Shown: in pieces, positions 43,997 through 51,967 of the stretch | Layout: every line of letters starts with the position of its first letter | How positions within the stretch are numbered: the stretch's first letter is position 1 | From: Ramlibacter agri | GTDB lineage: Bacteria; Pseudomonadota; Gammaproteobacteria; Burkholderiales; Burkholderiaceae_C | Direction of reading: 5' to 3' | NCBI RefSeq assembly: GCF_012927085.1 | Contig: NZ_JABBFX010000002.1 | Span: 496,001-560,000 of the forward strand | Length of the DNA stretch: 64,000 nucleotides | The notes under the pieces: generated by a model | Seen by the model: the letters and a program-made list of their open reading frames with translations, nothing else | Database searches by the model: none | Told to the model about the DNA's origin: nothing | Translations under genes and position numbers: made by a program

Positions 43997-44941
43997 CTAG
44001 CCCAGCGCCTTGGCCGGCTGCGCGCGGCGCGCATGCGCCACCAGCGAGGCGACCGCGCACGAAGCCAGGCGCGTGGTGACCGAATCGGCGCGGCTGGTCA
44101 GGATGATCGGCACCTTGGCGCCCAGCACGATGCCGGCCGCGGCGGCGCCCGCCAGGAAGCTCAGGCTCTTGGCCAGCATGTTGCCCGCCTCGAGGTCCGG
44201 CACGATCAGCACGTTGGCGCGGCCCGCCACCGGCGAGGCGATCTTCTTGATCGCGGCGGCCTGCAGGTCGATGGCGTTGTCCAGCGCCAGCGGGCCATCG
44301 AGGATGCCGCCGGTGATCTGGCCGCGATCGGCCATCTTGCAGAGGGCGGCGGCTTCCACCGTCGATGGGATCTTCGGGTTGACCGTCTCCATCGCCGACA
44401 GGATCGCCACCCGCGCTTCGGGCACGCCCAGGGCCTGGGCCAGGTCGATCGCGTTCTGCACGATGTGGACCTTGTCCTCCAGCGAGGGCGCGATGTTGAT
44501 CGCCGCGTCCGAGATGATGAGGGGCGTGGCGTGGTTCGGCACGTCCATCACGAAGCAGTGGCTGATGCGCCGGGCGGTGCGCAGGCCGCCCTCCCGCGAC
44601 ACCACTGCGCCCATCAATTCGTCGGTGTGCAGGCTGCCCTTCATCAGGCATTCGGCGCGGCCTTCGCGCACCAGCCGCACGGCCTCGTCCGCCGACGCAT
44701 GGCTGTGGGGCGTGTCGACGATCTCCAGGCCGGCGAGGTTCAGGCCGAACTGCTCCGCCACGCCGAGGATGCGGTCGCGCGGGCCGACCAGCAGCGGCGC
44801 GATGAGGCCCAGCGCCGCCGCTTCGATGGCGCCGGTGAGCGAGGGTTCGTCGCAGGGGTGCGCCACCGCCGTCGACACCGGCAGCAGCGAGCGGGCGCGC
44901 GCGATCAGGCGGTCGTAGTTCTCGTGGCGGGCGGCGCTCAT
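43997..44941 (-). CDS. pta: Phosphate acetyl/butyryltransferase
   Basis: 314 residues, the short Pta/Ptb form. Stretches include GLIAPLLVGPRDRI, CLMKGSLHTDELMGAVVSREGGLRT, NIAPSLEDKVHIVQNAIDLA, GILDGPLALDNAIDLQAA and NVLIVPDLEAGNMLAKSLSFLAGA. It interconverts acyl-CoA and acyl phosphate for the adjacent acetate kinase. Its ATG overlaps the stop of the DUF3141 gene. No MaoC-like hydratase domain is fused at the N terminus, unlike some relatives. Confidence 0.92.
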   Translation of the reverse strand: MSAARHENYDRLIARARSLLPVSTAVAHPCDEPSLTGAIEAAALGLIAPLLVGPRDRILGVAEQFGLNLAGLEIVDTPHSHASADEAVRLVREGRAECLMKGSLHTDELMGAVVSREGGLRTARRISHCFVMDVPNHATPLIISDAAINIAPSLEDKVHIVQNAIDLAQALGVPEARVAILSAMETVNPKIPSTVEAAALCKMADRGQITGGILDGPLALDNAIDLQAAAIKKIASPVAGRANVLIVPDLEAGNMLAKSLSFLAGAAAAGIVLGAKVPIILTSRADSVTTRLASCAVASLVAHARRAQPAKALG

Positions 44942-47298
44942 TGCATTCTCCTGGGAGCCGCGGTACGCGCGGGAGCGCGGCGGCGCGCGGGGGCCTTGGC
45001 CTTGGCGACGGCAGGCACGGTGGCCTTGGCGCCGACCAGCGTGCGGATGCGATCGAACATCGCCACCTGCTCCGGCAGCGGCTTCACGCCCTGCACGCGC
45101 TTGTCCTTCAGCAGCCGCTCCAGCAGGTTCAGGAAGCGGTCGCGGTCGGAGCGCTGCGGCAGCAGCGAAGGCAAGGTCGCGATGGCCTCGTCCGGCGCAT
45201 AGCGCACGATCAGCTCCTGCTCGCCGCGGATGCGCCGCGCCTCGTCGCGCGGCATGGCGGGCAGCAGGTCCTGGTAGTCGCCCATCAGCTCCTGCTTCAG
45301 CTCCAGCCGTGACAGCGGCAGCGGCTCGCCCTTGCGCGCCAGCAGGTAGGCGGCGCGCGCGGTCGCCTCCGCGTAGCCACCTTGGGCGATCGAGGCGAGC
45401 GCGTCCTTCACCACCGGCAGCTCGCGCGGGTCCTGCATCGGCTGCGCGGCCTGCGCCTCCTGCTTGTCCGCCAGCAGCACCGAGAACAGGTTGCCGTAGA
45501 CCTGGAAGAAGCTCGCCTCGCTGATCGCGTCCCGGATGGCGCGCTGGTAGTCCAGCGCCGCGCTGGTGATCTCCGCCATCGCCTTTTCCGAGCGGCGCAG
45601 CGGATGGTCCGCGCCCATCGCGCGGCGCTGGCTGCGCACGCCTTCGGCGGCTGCGGGCAGCCACCACAGGAAAGGATTCAGGTCGGAGATGGACCAGCGC
45701 TGGAAGCGTAGCGGATGGAAGTCGCGCTGCAGCTTGCCGCCCCAGTCCGTGGCCATCGCCTGCACCGTGGGCTGCGCGAACAGTTCGTAGGCGCGCTGGT
45801 TGAACTCGGACACCGCGTTCACCGCCTCGAAGGCCTTCTCGTCGCCGCGCCGGAAGCGGTTCAACTGCGGCACCAGTTCTTCCAGCTGCCGCTCGACGAA
45901 GCTCACCTCGTAGGCCGGCTGGCCATCGGCCCCGCGCTTCGTCGCGATCTTCATGCCGTACAGGCCGGGCGCCAGCGCCTCGATGGACTCCATCACCTCG
46001 ACGATCTGCGCGTGCTCCTTCTTCGCCACCTTGCCGGACACGAAGATGCCCAGGTGGCCGATGTCTTCATGCAGCAGGCCGACGATCACCTGCCCGTGGG
46101 CCTTGATCTCTTCGGTGCTGCCGTAGACGTCCGCGACCCAGTTGAAGGCCTGCTGCGGCGGCGTGATGTTGTCGCCCATGGACGCGAACAGGATGATGGG
46201 CACCTTCAGCGCCCGCAGGTCGAACACGCCGCCCTGCCCCGTCTGCACCGCGCCCTTCCAGAGCCTGTTGCCGACGAAGAGGTTCTGCGTGATCCACTCG
46301 ATCTCCTCGCGGTTCATCAGGTAGAAGCCGCCCCACCAGCGCTCGAAGTCCAGGAAGCGCGGCGGCTCGGTGTCCGCGTTGGCGTACACGTGGTAGTACT
46401 TGTCCCAGAAGGTGTTGGCCGGGTTCAGGTTCTCGAAGTTCTGCACCAGCCAGGCGCCGTCGAACTTGCCGTCCGCCAGGTCCGAGGTGAAGGACGAGAG
46501 CCACGTCCCTCCCAGCAGCCCGCCGGCGTAGCGCATCGGGTTGTCGCCCTCGCCTTCGGCCCAGGCGCCGCCCCAATAGGACATGGGCGCGCCGTTGATC
46601 ACGATCGGGCCGGTGTCGTCCGGGCTGGACGCCACCAGCATCATGGCGGCCCAGCCGCCCTGGCAGTTGCCGACGATGGCCGGCTTGGGCGCGCCCGGGT
46701 GCAGCGCGCGCACCTTGCGCACGAACTCCTGCTCCGCCGCGCACACGTCCAGCAGCGTCTGGCCCTCTTCCGGCTCGGGGAAGAAGATGACGAAGTAGAC
46801 CGGGTGGCCCTCGCGCAGCGCGGCCCCCACCTGCGAGTCGTCCTTGAAGCCGCCGATGCCGGGGCCGTGGCCGGCGCGCGGGTCGATGATCACGTAGGGC
46901 CGCAGCCTGTCATCGACCTGCAGGCCGTCGGGCGGCACGATGCGCACCAGCGCGTAGTTGACCTTGCGCGGCAGCGTGCGGCCGTCCAGCACCATCTCGT
47001 AGTCGAAGTGCAGCACCGGCGGCAGCCCGGCGCGAGAGCGCTCGATGAAGCCGTTGCCGCGCTGGCGCAGCGTGTCCCAGAAGAGGACGGAGCGCTGGGC
47101 CGAATCGATGGCGTACTGCCCGGTGGCGCTGAACAACTCCCAGGGATTCGGCGGCGCGACGGTGCCCTGGTCCTGGCTGGCCTGGCGCACCCTCTCGCTG
47201 AAATGCTCCTGCGCCACCTTGGCGCGTTTCTGGAACAGCAGCGCCGACTTGGTCGCGAGTTCGGCGCTGGCGGACAATTTTCTTGTCGGGTCGGACAT
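44938..47298 (-). CDS. DUF3141 (PHA-synthase-like alpha/beta-hydrolase) protein
   Basis: 786 residues. The middle part is an alpha/beta-hydrolase domain with a PHA-synthase-type lipase box, GNCQGG, in which Cys takes the nucleophile place. The oxyanion and acid region follows with SMGDNITPPQQAFNWV and a His in HEDIGHLGIF. The N-terminal helix region (1-90) resembles phasin-like or PhaC N-terminal segments, and the C terminus ends in a Lys/Ala/Arg-rich tail. The start MSDPTRK is inferred from family similarity. First gene of the operon with pta, ackA, GNAT and fabI; an equivalent PhaC-like gene leads the PhoB-controlled pta-ackA operon of Sinorhizobium meliloti. A role in storage-polymer or acyl-CoA flux is plausible. 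Confidence 0.85.
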   Translation of the reverse strand: MSDPTRKLSASAELATKSALLFQKRAKVAQEHFSERVRQASQDQGTVAPPNPWELFSATGQYAIDSAQRSVLFWDTLRQRGNGFIERSRAGLPPVLHFDYEMVLDGRTLPRKVNYALVRIVPPDGLQVDDRLRPYVIIDPRAGHGPGIGGFKDDSQVGAALREGHPVYFVIFFPEPEEGQTLLDVCAAEQEFVRKVRALHPGAPKPAIVGNCQGGWAAMMLVASSPDDTGPIVINGAPMSYWGGAWAEGEGDNPMRYAGGLLGGTWLSSFTSDLADGKFDGAWLVQNFENLNPANTFWDKYYHVYANADTEPPRFLDFERWWGGFYLMNREEIEWITQNLFVGNRLWKGAVQTGQGGVFDLRALKVPIILFASMGDNITPPQQAFNWVADVYGSTEEIKAHGQVIVGLLHEDIGHLGIFVSGKVAKKEHAQIVEVMESIEALAPGLYGMKIATKRGADGQPAYEVSFVERQLEELVPQLNRFRRGDEKAFEAVNAVSEFNQRAYELFAQPTVQAMATDWGGKLQRDFHPLRFQRWSISDLNPFLWWLPAAAEGVRSQRRAMGADHPLRRSEKAMAEITSAALDYQRAIRDAISEASFFQVYGNLFSVLLADKQEAQAAQPMQDPRELPVVKDALASIAQGGYAEATARAAYLLARKGEPLPLSRLELKQELMGDYQDLLPAMPRDEARRIRGEQELIVRYAPDEAIATLPSLLPQRSDRDRFLNLLERLLKDKRVQGVKPLPEQVAMFDRIRTLVGAKATVPAVAKAKAPARRRAPARTAAPRRMQ

Positions 47299-47382
47299 GG
47301 GGACGGCCTGGGTAAAAACCGCCTCATGTTCCAGCCCCTGACCCCGGCGGCCCAATCGGACGAAAGTCCAATGGCGCCTTTA

Positions 47383-47396
47383 TGCTGCAGTGCGCA
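47383..47396. promoter_or_regulatory. TGC-rich element upstream of the DUF3141-pta-ackA operon
   Basis: TGCTGCAGTGCGCA lies about 85 bases before the operon's first ATG. TGC-rich palindromic elements of this style are bound by PhaR in PHA-producing bacteria. No close match to a PhoB box was found in the same gap. The assignment is tentative. Confidence 0.25.
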
Positions 47397-47411
47397 AATT
47401 CAGGCGGCAGC

Positions 47412-48317
47412 CTATCCCCGCTGCGCCCGGTCCTTGGCGTTCTGCGCCTCGATGCGCTCGCGCGCCTCGCGCCAGTCCTGCTCGCTCCAGCTGCGCAGCT
47501 CGTAGAAGTTGCCCCCCGTCGCCAGCGCGTTGCCGCCGTCCATCATGATGCTCTGGCCCGTCAGCCAGTCGCACTGGGCGGGCGCCATCAGGAAGGCGGC
47601 CAGGTTCTGCAGCTCGCCCATGCGGCCGGGCCGCGCCATCGGGTTGCGCTCGCGGCTTCGGGCGCCGGGTTCCTCGCCCGGGTTGAGGCGCTTGCTCATG
47701 CCTTCGGTCGGGATCTCGCCGGGGCCTACCGCATTCAGCCGCACGCCGTAAGGCGCCCATTCGACGGCCAGCGACTTGGTCATGACGTCGATGCCGGCCT
47801 TGCTCATGGCCGAGGGCACCACGAAGGGGCTGCCGTTGTCGACCCAGGTCGTGATGATGCTCATCACGCTGCGCCAGGGCTGGTCGCGCGTCCAGTGGCC
47901 GGCGCGCGCCTGCGCCACCCAGCGCTTTCCGAGGGCCTGCGTCACGTAAAAGGTGCCGTGGAAGACGATGTTGGCGACGGCGTCGAAGCCGCGCGGCGAC
48001 AGGCTCTCGGTCGGCGCGATGAAGTTGCCGGCCGCATTGTTGACGAGGCCCGACAGGCCACCGTCCTCGAACAGCTCCGCCACCATTTCCTCCACCGCCG
48101 CCGCGACGCGGATGTCGACGCCGAAGGTGTCGATGCGGCGGTCCGGAAAGCGCGCGCGCCAGGCGTCGGCGGTCTCGTCGCACACGGCCTTGCGGCGGCC
48201 GCAGATGGCGACGTCGGCGCCGAGCTCCAGGAAGCGCTCGGCCATGGACTGGCCGAGGCCGGTGCCCCCGCCGGTGACCAGGATGCGCTGGCCTTGCATG
48301 AGATTGTTCGCGAACAT
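47412..48317 (-). CDS. 2,4-dienoyl-CoA reductase-like SDR
   Basis: 301 residues. The glycine motif ILVTGGGTGLGQSMAERFLELGADVAICGRR is typical of dienoyl- and peroxisomal enoyl-CoA reductases. NNAAGNFIAPTESLSPRGFDAV follows. At the active site the usual YxxxK is replaced by PSAMSKAGIDVMTKSLAVEW, as in 2,4-dienoyl-CoA reductases, where Lys is kept but Tyr lies elsewhere. It would reduce unsaturated acyl-CoA in beta-oxidation. GAGGAAAACC precedes the ATG at 48317; the open frame continues further upstream but is not needed. Confidence 0.85.
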   Translation of the reverse strand: MFANNLMQGQRILVTGGGTGLGQSMAERFLELGADVAICGRRKAVCDETADAWRARFPDRRIDTFGVDIRVAAAVEEMVAELFEDGGLSGLVNNAAGNFIAPTESLSPRGFDAVANIVFHGTFYVTQALGKRWVAQARAGHWTRDQPWRSVMSIITTWVDNGSPFVVPSAMSKAGIDVMTKSLAVEWAPYGVRLNAVGPGEIPTEGMSKRLNPGEEPGARSRERNPMARPGRMGELQNLAAFLMAPAQCDWLTGQSIMMDGGNALATGGNFYELRSWSEQDWREARERIEAQNAKDRAQRG

Positions 48318-48387
48318 GGTTTTCCTCTCGTGAATCACGGCTGGACGGCCCCGCTGGCCGCGCGCCTCGCATAGAATTTTTCGAGGA

Positions 48388-48430
48388 GCCGAGGACCGCG
48401 GCGGGCAGCGCCCGCCGCCCCTCGGCTTTT
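48388..48430 (+). terminator. Strong hairpin with T-run in the leader of the TolC-like gene
   Basis: GCCGAGG (48388-48394) pairs with CCTCGGC (48420-48426), enclosing a second stem GCGGCGGG/CCCGCCGC, and is followed by TTTTGCTTT. It looks like a terminator but no rightward gene precedes it, so it may attenuate the downstream gene or end a short leader RNA. Confidence 0.6.
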
Positions 48431-48471
48431 GCTTTCCGGCCCGGAATTTACTCCACGAAAGGACGTCTTCG

Positions 48472-49767
48472 ATGCAGGGATTGCCGCTTGGCGCCGGCGC
48501 GCTCACGCTGGCTGCGGCCGCTGCCTTCTGCTTGCCCGCGGCGCACGCGCAGGGCGTGCGCCTGCGCCTGGCGGGAAGCCTGTGCAACAGCATGACCAGC
48601 CAGGTGCTCACCACCCAGCAGGTGCCGCCGCTGTCCACGACGGCGAGCCCGGCGAACTCGGTCAATGGCGCGATGGCGCAGCGGCTGGAGCAGCAGCGCG
48701 ATGGCTATTTCGCCAAGCTCGACAACGCGGTTCCGTTCAATGGCCTCTACGTCACTGGCCTGGCGGACCAGACCGACAACTACGGCGGGCGCTACAGCGC
48801 CGGCCTCGAGTGGGAGCTGTTCAACGAAGGCCGCAGCGACGCGCGCCGCACGCTGGAGCGCCTGAAGCTGGAAAGCAAGACGCAGTACGTGCAGCTGCTG
48901 CGTGACATGGAGGAGCGCCAGTTGCAGGAGAACCTGCTGGCCGTGGAGCAGATGCGCAACAAGCTGCTGGCCACCATGTATGCGCGCGAGAGCACCGCGA
49001 TCCGGCCGGTGCTGGAGCGGCGCAAGGCCGAACTCGCCGCCGGCCGCGCCACCCGCGCCGACGTCGCCGACATCGAGTTCAAGGCCGAACGCGCCCAGCT
49101 GCGCAGCCAGCACTACGGCGGCCTGCGCGACGTGCTGGTCTACCCGGCCTCGCAGGAGCTGATCAACCACATCGAGGACGTGCAGCTGAAACCGGTGGAC
49201 GAACTGGTGCAGCGCGCGGCGGAACGCTCCCCGGACATCCAGCTGCAGGCGCTGGTGGCCGGCCGCGGCAGCTTCCTGCCCTCGTACAAGGACAACACCT
49301 CGGTGCGCTTCTACGTGGAGCGGAGCAAGGACCTGGACCGCGGCCCCTACAACGTGGCCGGCGTACGGGTGCGCATCCCGATCGGCAACGACCAGGTGCG
49401 CGACGCCGCGGCCGAAGCGACCGAGGGCATCGCGCGCGACCAGCAGGAGTCGATCCGCGCCGCGCTGGCGCAGAAGATCGAGCTGCTGGCCGAGCGGCTG
49501 CGCCTGAAGCAGAACGACATGCGGCTGCTGCAGGCCGAGAACAAGCTGGTGCGGCAGAAGACGGAGCTGGCCTGCTACCGGCTGGACCACCCGGTCACGG
49601 CGCTGCCGGACGCCGACCGCGACGTCGAGGAACTCACCTTGCGGCTGCACGAGATGCAGCGCGAGATCCTGAGCGCGCGGCTGGACGTGCTGGAGGTGCT
49701 GACGCAGCTGAGTGCGGTGGTCAAGCCGAAGGAGCCGGCGGAGTTGTATTCGCTGCAGGCGAACTAG
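48472..49767 (+). CDS. TolC-family-like outer-membrane/periplasmic protein
   Basis: 431 residues with a signal peptide (cleavage near PAAHAQG). It has long amphipathic helical stretches: ARRTLERLKLESKTQYVQLLRDMEERQLQENLLAVEQMRNKLL at about 122-165 and the repeat-half start VDELVQRAAERSPDIQLQALVAG. These resemble the two halves of TolC-type channels but are diverged. AAGGA lies before the ATG. It lies 2.2 kb from the Alg8/Alg44-like genes, with a chemoreceptor and a DUF1801 gene between, and could be the outer-membrane channel for that exporter; that is inference from proximity. Confidence 0.7.
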   Translation: MQGLPLGAGALTLAAAAAFCLPAAHAQGVRLRLAGSLCNSMTSQVLTTQQVPPLSTTASPANSVNGAMAQRLEQQRDGYFAKLDNAVPFNGLYVTGLADQTDNYGGRYSAGLEWELFNEGRSDARRTLERLKLESKTQYVQLLRDMEERQLQENLLAVEQMRNKLLATMYARESTAIRPVLERRKAELAAGRATRADVADIEFKAERAQLRSQHYGGLRDVLVYPASQELINHIEDVQLKPVDELVQRAAERSPDIQLQALVAGRGSFLPSYKDNTSVRFYVERSKDLDRGPYNVAGVRVRIPIGNDQVRDAAAEATEGIARDQQESIRAALAQKIELLAERLRLKQNDMRLLQAENKLVRQKTELACYRLDHPVTALPDADRDVEELTLRLHEMQREILSARLDVLEVLTQLSAVVKPKEPAELYSLQAN

Positions 49768-49784
49768 AACGGCGGCTCGCCGCC

Positions 49785-51413
49785 TCAGGCAGGCGCCGTG
49801 GCGCGGCGCAAACCGGCGCGTGTCGGCGCGGCCGGGCGTTGCCGCGCAGCGGGAGCCCCATGGGCTGCGCCCGCGAACACGCCGACCGCCAGCACCAGGT
49901 CGCCGGTCTGCAGGGCCAGTTGCGCCACCGCGCCCGCGACGTCCTGCACCATCTGGGCGTTCTGTTGCGTGGCCTGGTCCATCTGCACGACCGCGTCCCC
50001 GACCTGGGCCACGCCGGTGCTCTGCTCGGCGCAGGCCGCGCTGATCTCCTCCATCAGCCGGCTGACGCGGCGCACGCTCTCCACCACGTCCGCCGTCGTC
50101 CCGGCCGCGCCCTGCACCCGGTGCGCGCCCTGCTCCACCTGCTGGAGGCTGTGCGCGATGATGGACTTGATCTGCTTCGCGGCTTCCGCGCTGCGCCGCG
50201 CCAGCGCCCGCACTTCCGCCGAGACGACGGCGAAGCCCCGGCCCTGCTCGCCGGCGCGCGCGGCCTCCACCGCCGCATTGAGCGCGAGGATGTTGGTCTG
50301 GAAGGCGATGTCGTCGATCAGGCCGATGATGTTCGCGATCTGCCCGGCGCTGTCGCGGATGCCCTGCATGGTGTCGGCGACGGCGCCGACCGCCGCTCCG
50401 CCCTGCAGGGTGGTCTCGCTGGCCGAGCGCACCAGGTCCATCGCCCGCTGCGCGCGCTCGGCATTCTGCTTGACCGCCGCTGCCAGTTCCTCCATGGAGG
50501 CGGCCGATTCTTCCAGCGCGCTCGCCTGATGTTCGGTGCGCGCCGCCAGTTCCTGGCTGGCGCGGTGCAGGCCGGTGCCGCTGGCGTCGACCGCGTGCGA
50601 GCGCTTCACGACGTCCTTGACCAGCGAGCGCAGGTTCAGGTTGGCCTGCGTGGTCGCACGCGCCAGCATGCCGATCTCGTCGATCCGGTTCAGGTGCAGT
50701 TCGGCGCAAGCCTGGCCACGGGCGGACAGTTCGGCTTGCGCCAGGATGCGCTGCAGCGGCCGGGCGACCTGCGCCTCCAGCATCCAGCAATTGAGGAAAG
50801 CGCCCAGCAAGGCGAGCGCGCCGGCCTGCGCCACGGTGGCTGAAGGCAAACCGCCAGCGAGCATCGCGGCGACGGCCAGCGCCAGCCCGCCCAATGCGGC
50901 CAGCCGGATGCGCCATCGCAGCGGCATCACCTGGAGCCAGGACGTCCATGCCAGCAGGCCGGTGCGCACGGCCACGCCCTTGCGCAGGGCGGTGCCGCGC
51001 GCAGTCCCATTGCGCAGCCGCGCGTAGAGGGCTTCCGCCGCTTCGACCTCCTGCCGCGTCGGCGTCACCCGGACCGAGGTGTAGCCGGTGATGTGCCCGT
51101 CGCGCGTGATGGGCGTCGCGTTGGCGCGCACCCAGTAGTGGTCGCCGTTCTTGCGGCGGTTCTTGATCATGCCGGTCCACGACTCGTTGCCGCGGATGGT
51201 CGCCCACAGGTCGGCGAAGGCCTCGCGCGGCATGTCCGGATGGCGCACCAGGTTGTGGAATTCGCCGGTGAGCTCCTCCCGCTCGAAGCCGCTGGCCTGG
51301 ATGAAGTCGGGGTTCACGTAGACGATGCGGCTCTCCGTGTCCGTGATGGACATGATGATCGCGTCGTCGGCAAGCCGGTGTTCTTGCTGGGTGACGGGCT
51401 GGTTGTTTCGCAT
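49785..51413 (-). CDS. Aer-like methyl-accepting chemotaxis protein with N-terminal PAS domain
   Basis: 542 residues. The PAS domain at about 15-115 ([46 protein letters not shown]) is typical of aerotaxis and redox receptors. Two membrane segments lie at about 165-205, HAMP at about 207-265, then a signalling domain with the hairpin tip [40 protein letters not shown]. No periplasmic sensor loop of size, so it senses an internal redox or energy state, probably through FAD or haem on the PAS domain. GAGGAG precedes the ATG. An FNR-like box sits about 66 bases upstream. Confidence 0.92.
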   Translation of the reverse strand: MRNNQPVTQQEHRLADDAIIMSITDTESRIVYVNPDFIQASGFEREELTGEFHNLVRHPDMPREAFADLWATIRGNESWTGMIKNRRKNGDHYWVRANATPITRDGHITGYTSVRVTPTRQEVEAAEALYARLRNGTARGTALRKGVAVRTGLLAWTSWLQVMPLRWRIRLAALGGLALAVAAMLAGGLPSATVAQAGALALLGAFLNCWMLEAQVARPLQRILAQAELSARGQACAELHLNRIDEIGMLARATTQANLNLRSLVKDVVKRSHAVDASGTGLHRASQELAARTEHQASALEESAASMEELAAAVKQNAERAQRAMDLVRSASETTLQGGAAVGAVADTMQGIRDSAGQIANIIGLIDDIAFQTNILALNAAVEAARAGEQGRGFAVVSAEVRALARRSAEAAKQIKSIIAHSLQQVEQGAHRVQGAAGTTADVVESVRRVSRLMEEISAACAEQSTGVAQVGDAVVQMDQATQQNAQMVQDVAGAVAQLALQTGDLVLAVGVFAGAAHGAPAARQRPAAPTRAGLRRATAPA

Positions 51414-51443
51414 CGGCGCAGGTCTCCTCTTCGGTCGGCACGA

Positions 51444-51486
51444 AGAATACTTTCCTCTACCATACGAATCCTTTGATCTGCGTCAA
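51444..51486 (-). promoter_or_regulatory. Class II FNR/Anr-type promoter of the Aer-like receptor gene
   Basis: TTGATCTGCGTCAA (51473-51486) matches the FNR/Anr consensus TTGAT-N4-ATCAA at nine of ten defined positions. On the minus strand a TATTCT -10 (51449-51444) is centred 33 bases downstream of the box centre, the spacing expected for an activator site near -41.5. This would place transcription start near 51438, 25 bases before the start codon. Confidence 0.7.
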
Positions 51487-51514
51487 AGCGGACTGTCGAC
51501 CTCACGCGGAGGCC

Positions 51515-51916
51515 CTAGCTTCCGGCGTGCACCCGGGCCTGCATGTCGCGGCAAGCCAACGAGATCAGGTGCATCAGCGCCTCGGAATCGACCTCGCGTC
51601 CGGGCCCGAGCTTCACGTGGCGCATGAACTTCCCGGTGCCCTCCAGCAGGCTCGCGGGATCGGGCAGCTGTGCACCGAGGAAGAAGCCCACGTCCACGTG
51701 GGCTTTGTAGACAGCGACGTAAGCAAATGCGGCGTCGGCGACACAGGCGGTGGCCTGGCCGTCGTGCATCAGCTCCCGGATGTCGTCGCCGCAGGCGCGC
51801 AGCGTTTCGAACCAGTGGCGTGCGATGGCGCCCAATTCGCCAGGCCGCTCGTGCAGCCAGGCGGAGACGGCAGGGTCCTGTTTGACAGCGGTGGCGAAGC
51901 GGAACAGCCGATCCAT
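51515..51916 (-). CDS. DUF1801 domain-containing protein
   Basis: 133 residues, cytoplasmic. The stretch FAYVAVYKAHVDVGFFLGAQLPDPASLLEGTGKFMRHVKLGPGREVDSEALMHLISLA is the DUF1801 (YdhG-like) core. The first 40 residues are a helical lead. Structure of relatives resembles frataxin-like or iron-chaperone folds, but function is not established. The ribosome site is weak. Confidence 0.82.
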   Translation of the reverse strand: MDRLFRFATAVKQDPAVSAWLHERPGELGAIARHWFETLRACGDDIRELMHDGQATACVADAAFAYVAVYKAHVDVGFFLGAQLPDPASLLEGTGKFMRHVKLGPGREVDSEALMHLISLACRDMQARVHAGS

Positions 51917-51940
51917 GACAAACCGATCATGGGCCCGTGA

Positions 51941-51967
51941 GCGGTGCGCAGCAAGCTGCGCACCCTA
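51941..51967. repeat. REP-like palindrome, single copy, overlapping the end of the glycosyltransferase gene
   Basis: GCGGTGCGCAG and CTGCGCACCC flank the AGCTTGCT-type core, seen in reverse orientation. Its last three bases (51965-51967) supply the stop codon of the leftward glycosyltransferase gene, so the repeat borders or has trimmed the coding end. Confidence 0.85.

Noticed and set aside
42336-44651. 771-residue minus-strand open frame
   Set aside because: A shifted frame over pta, ackA and the GNAT gene, which are all well identified.
48448-51441. 997-residue minus-strand open frame
   Set aside because: It spans the TolC-like gene antisense and the chemoreceptor in another frame and has no family signal; the 49785-51413 frame carries the PAS and MCP motifs.
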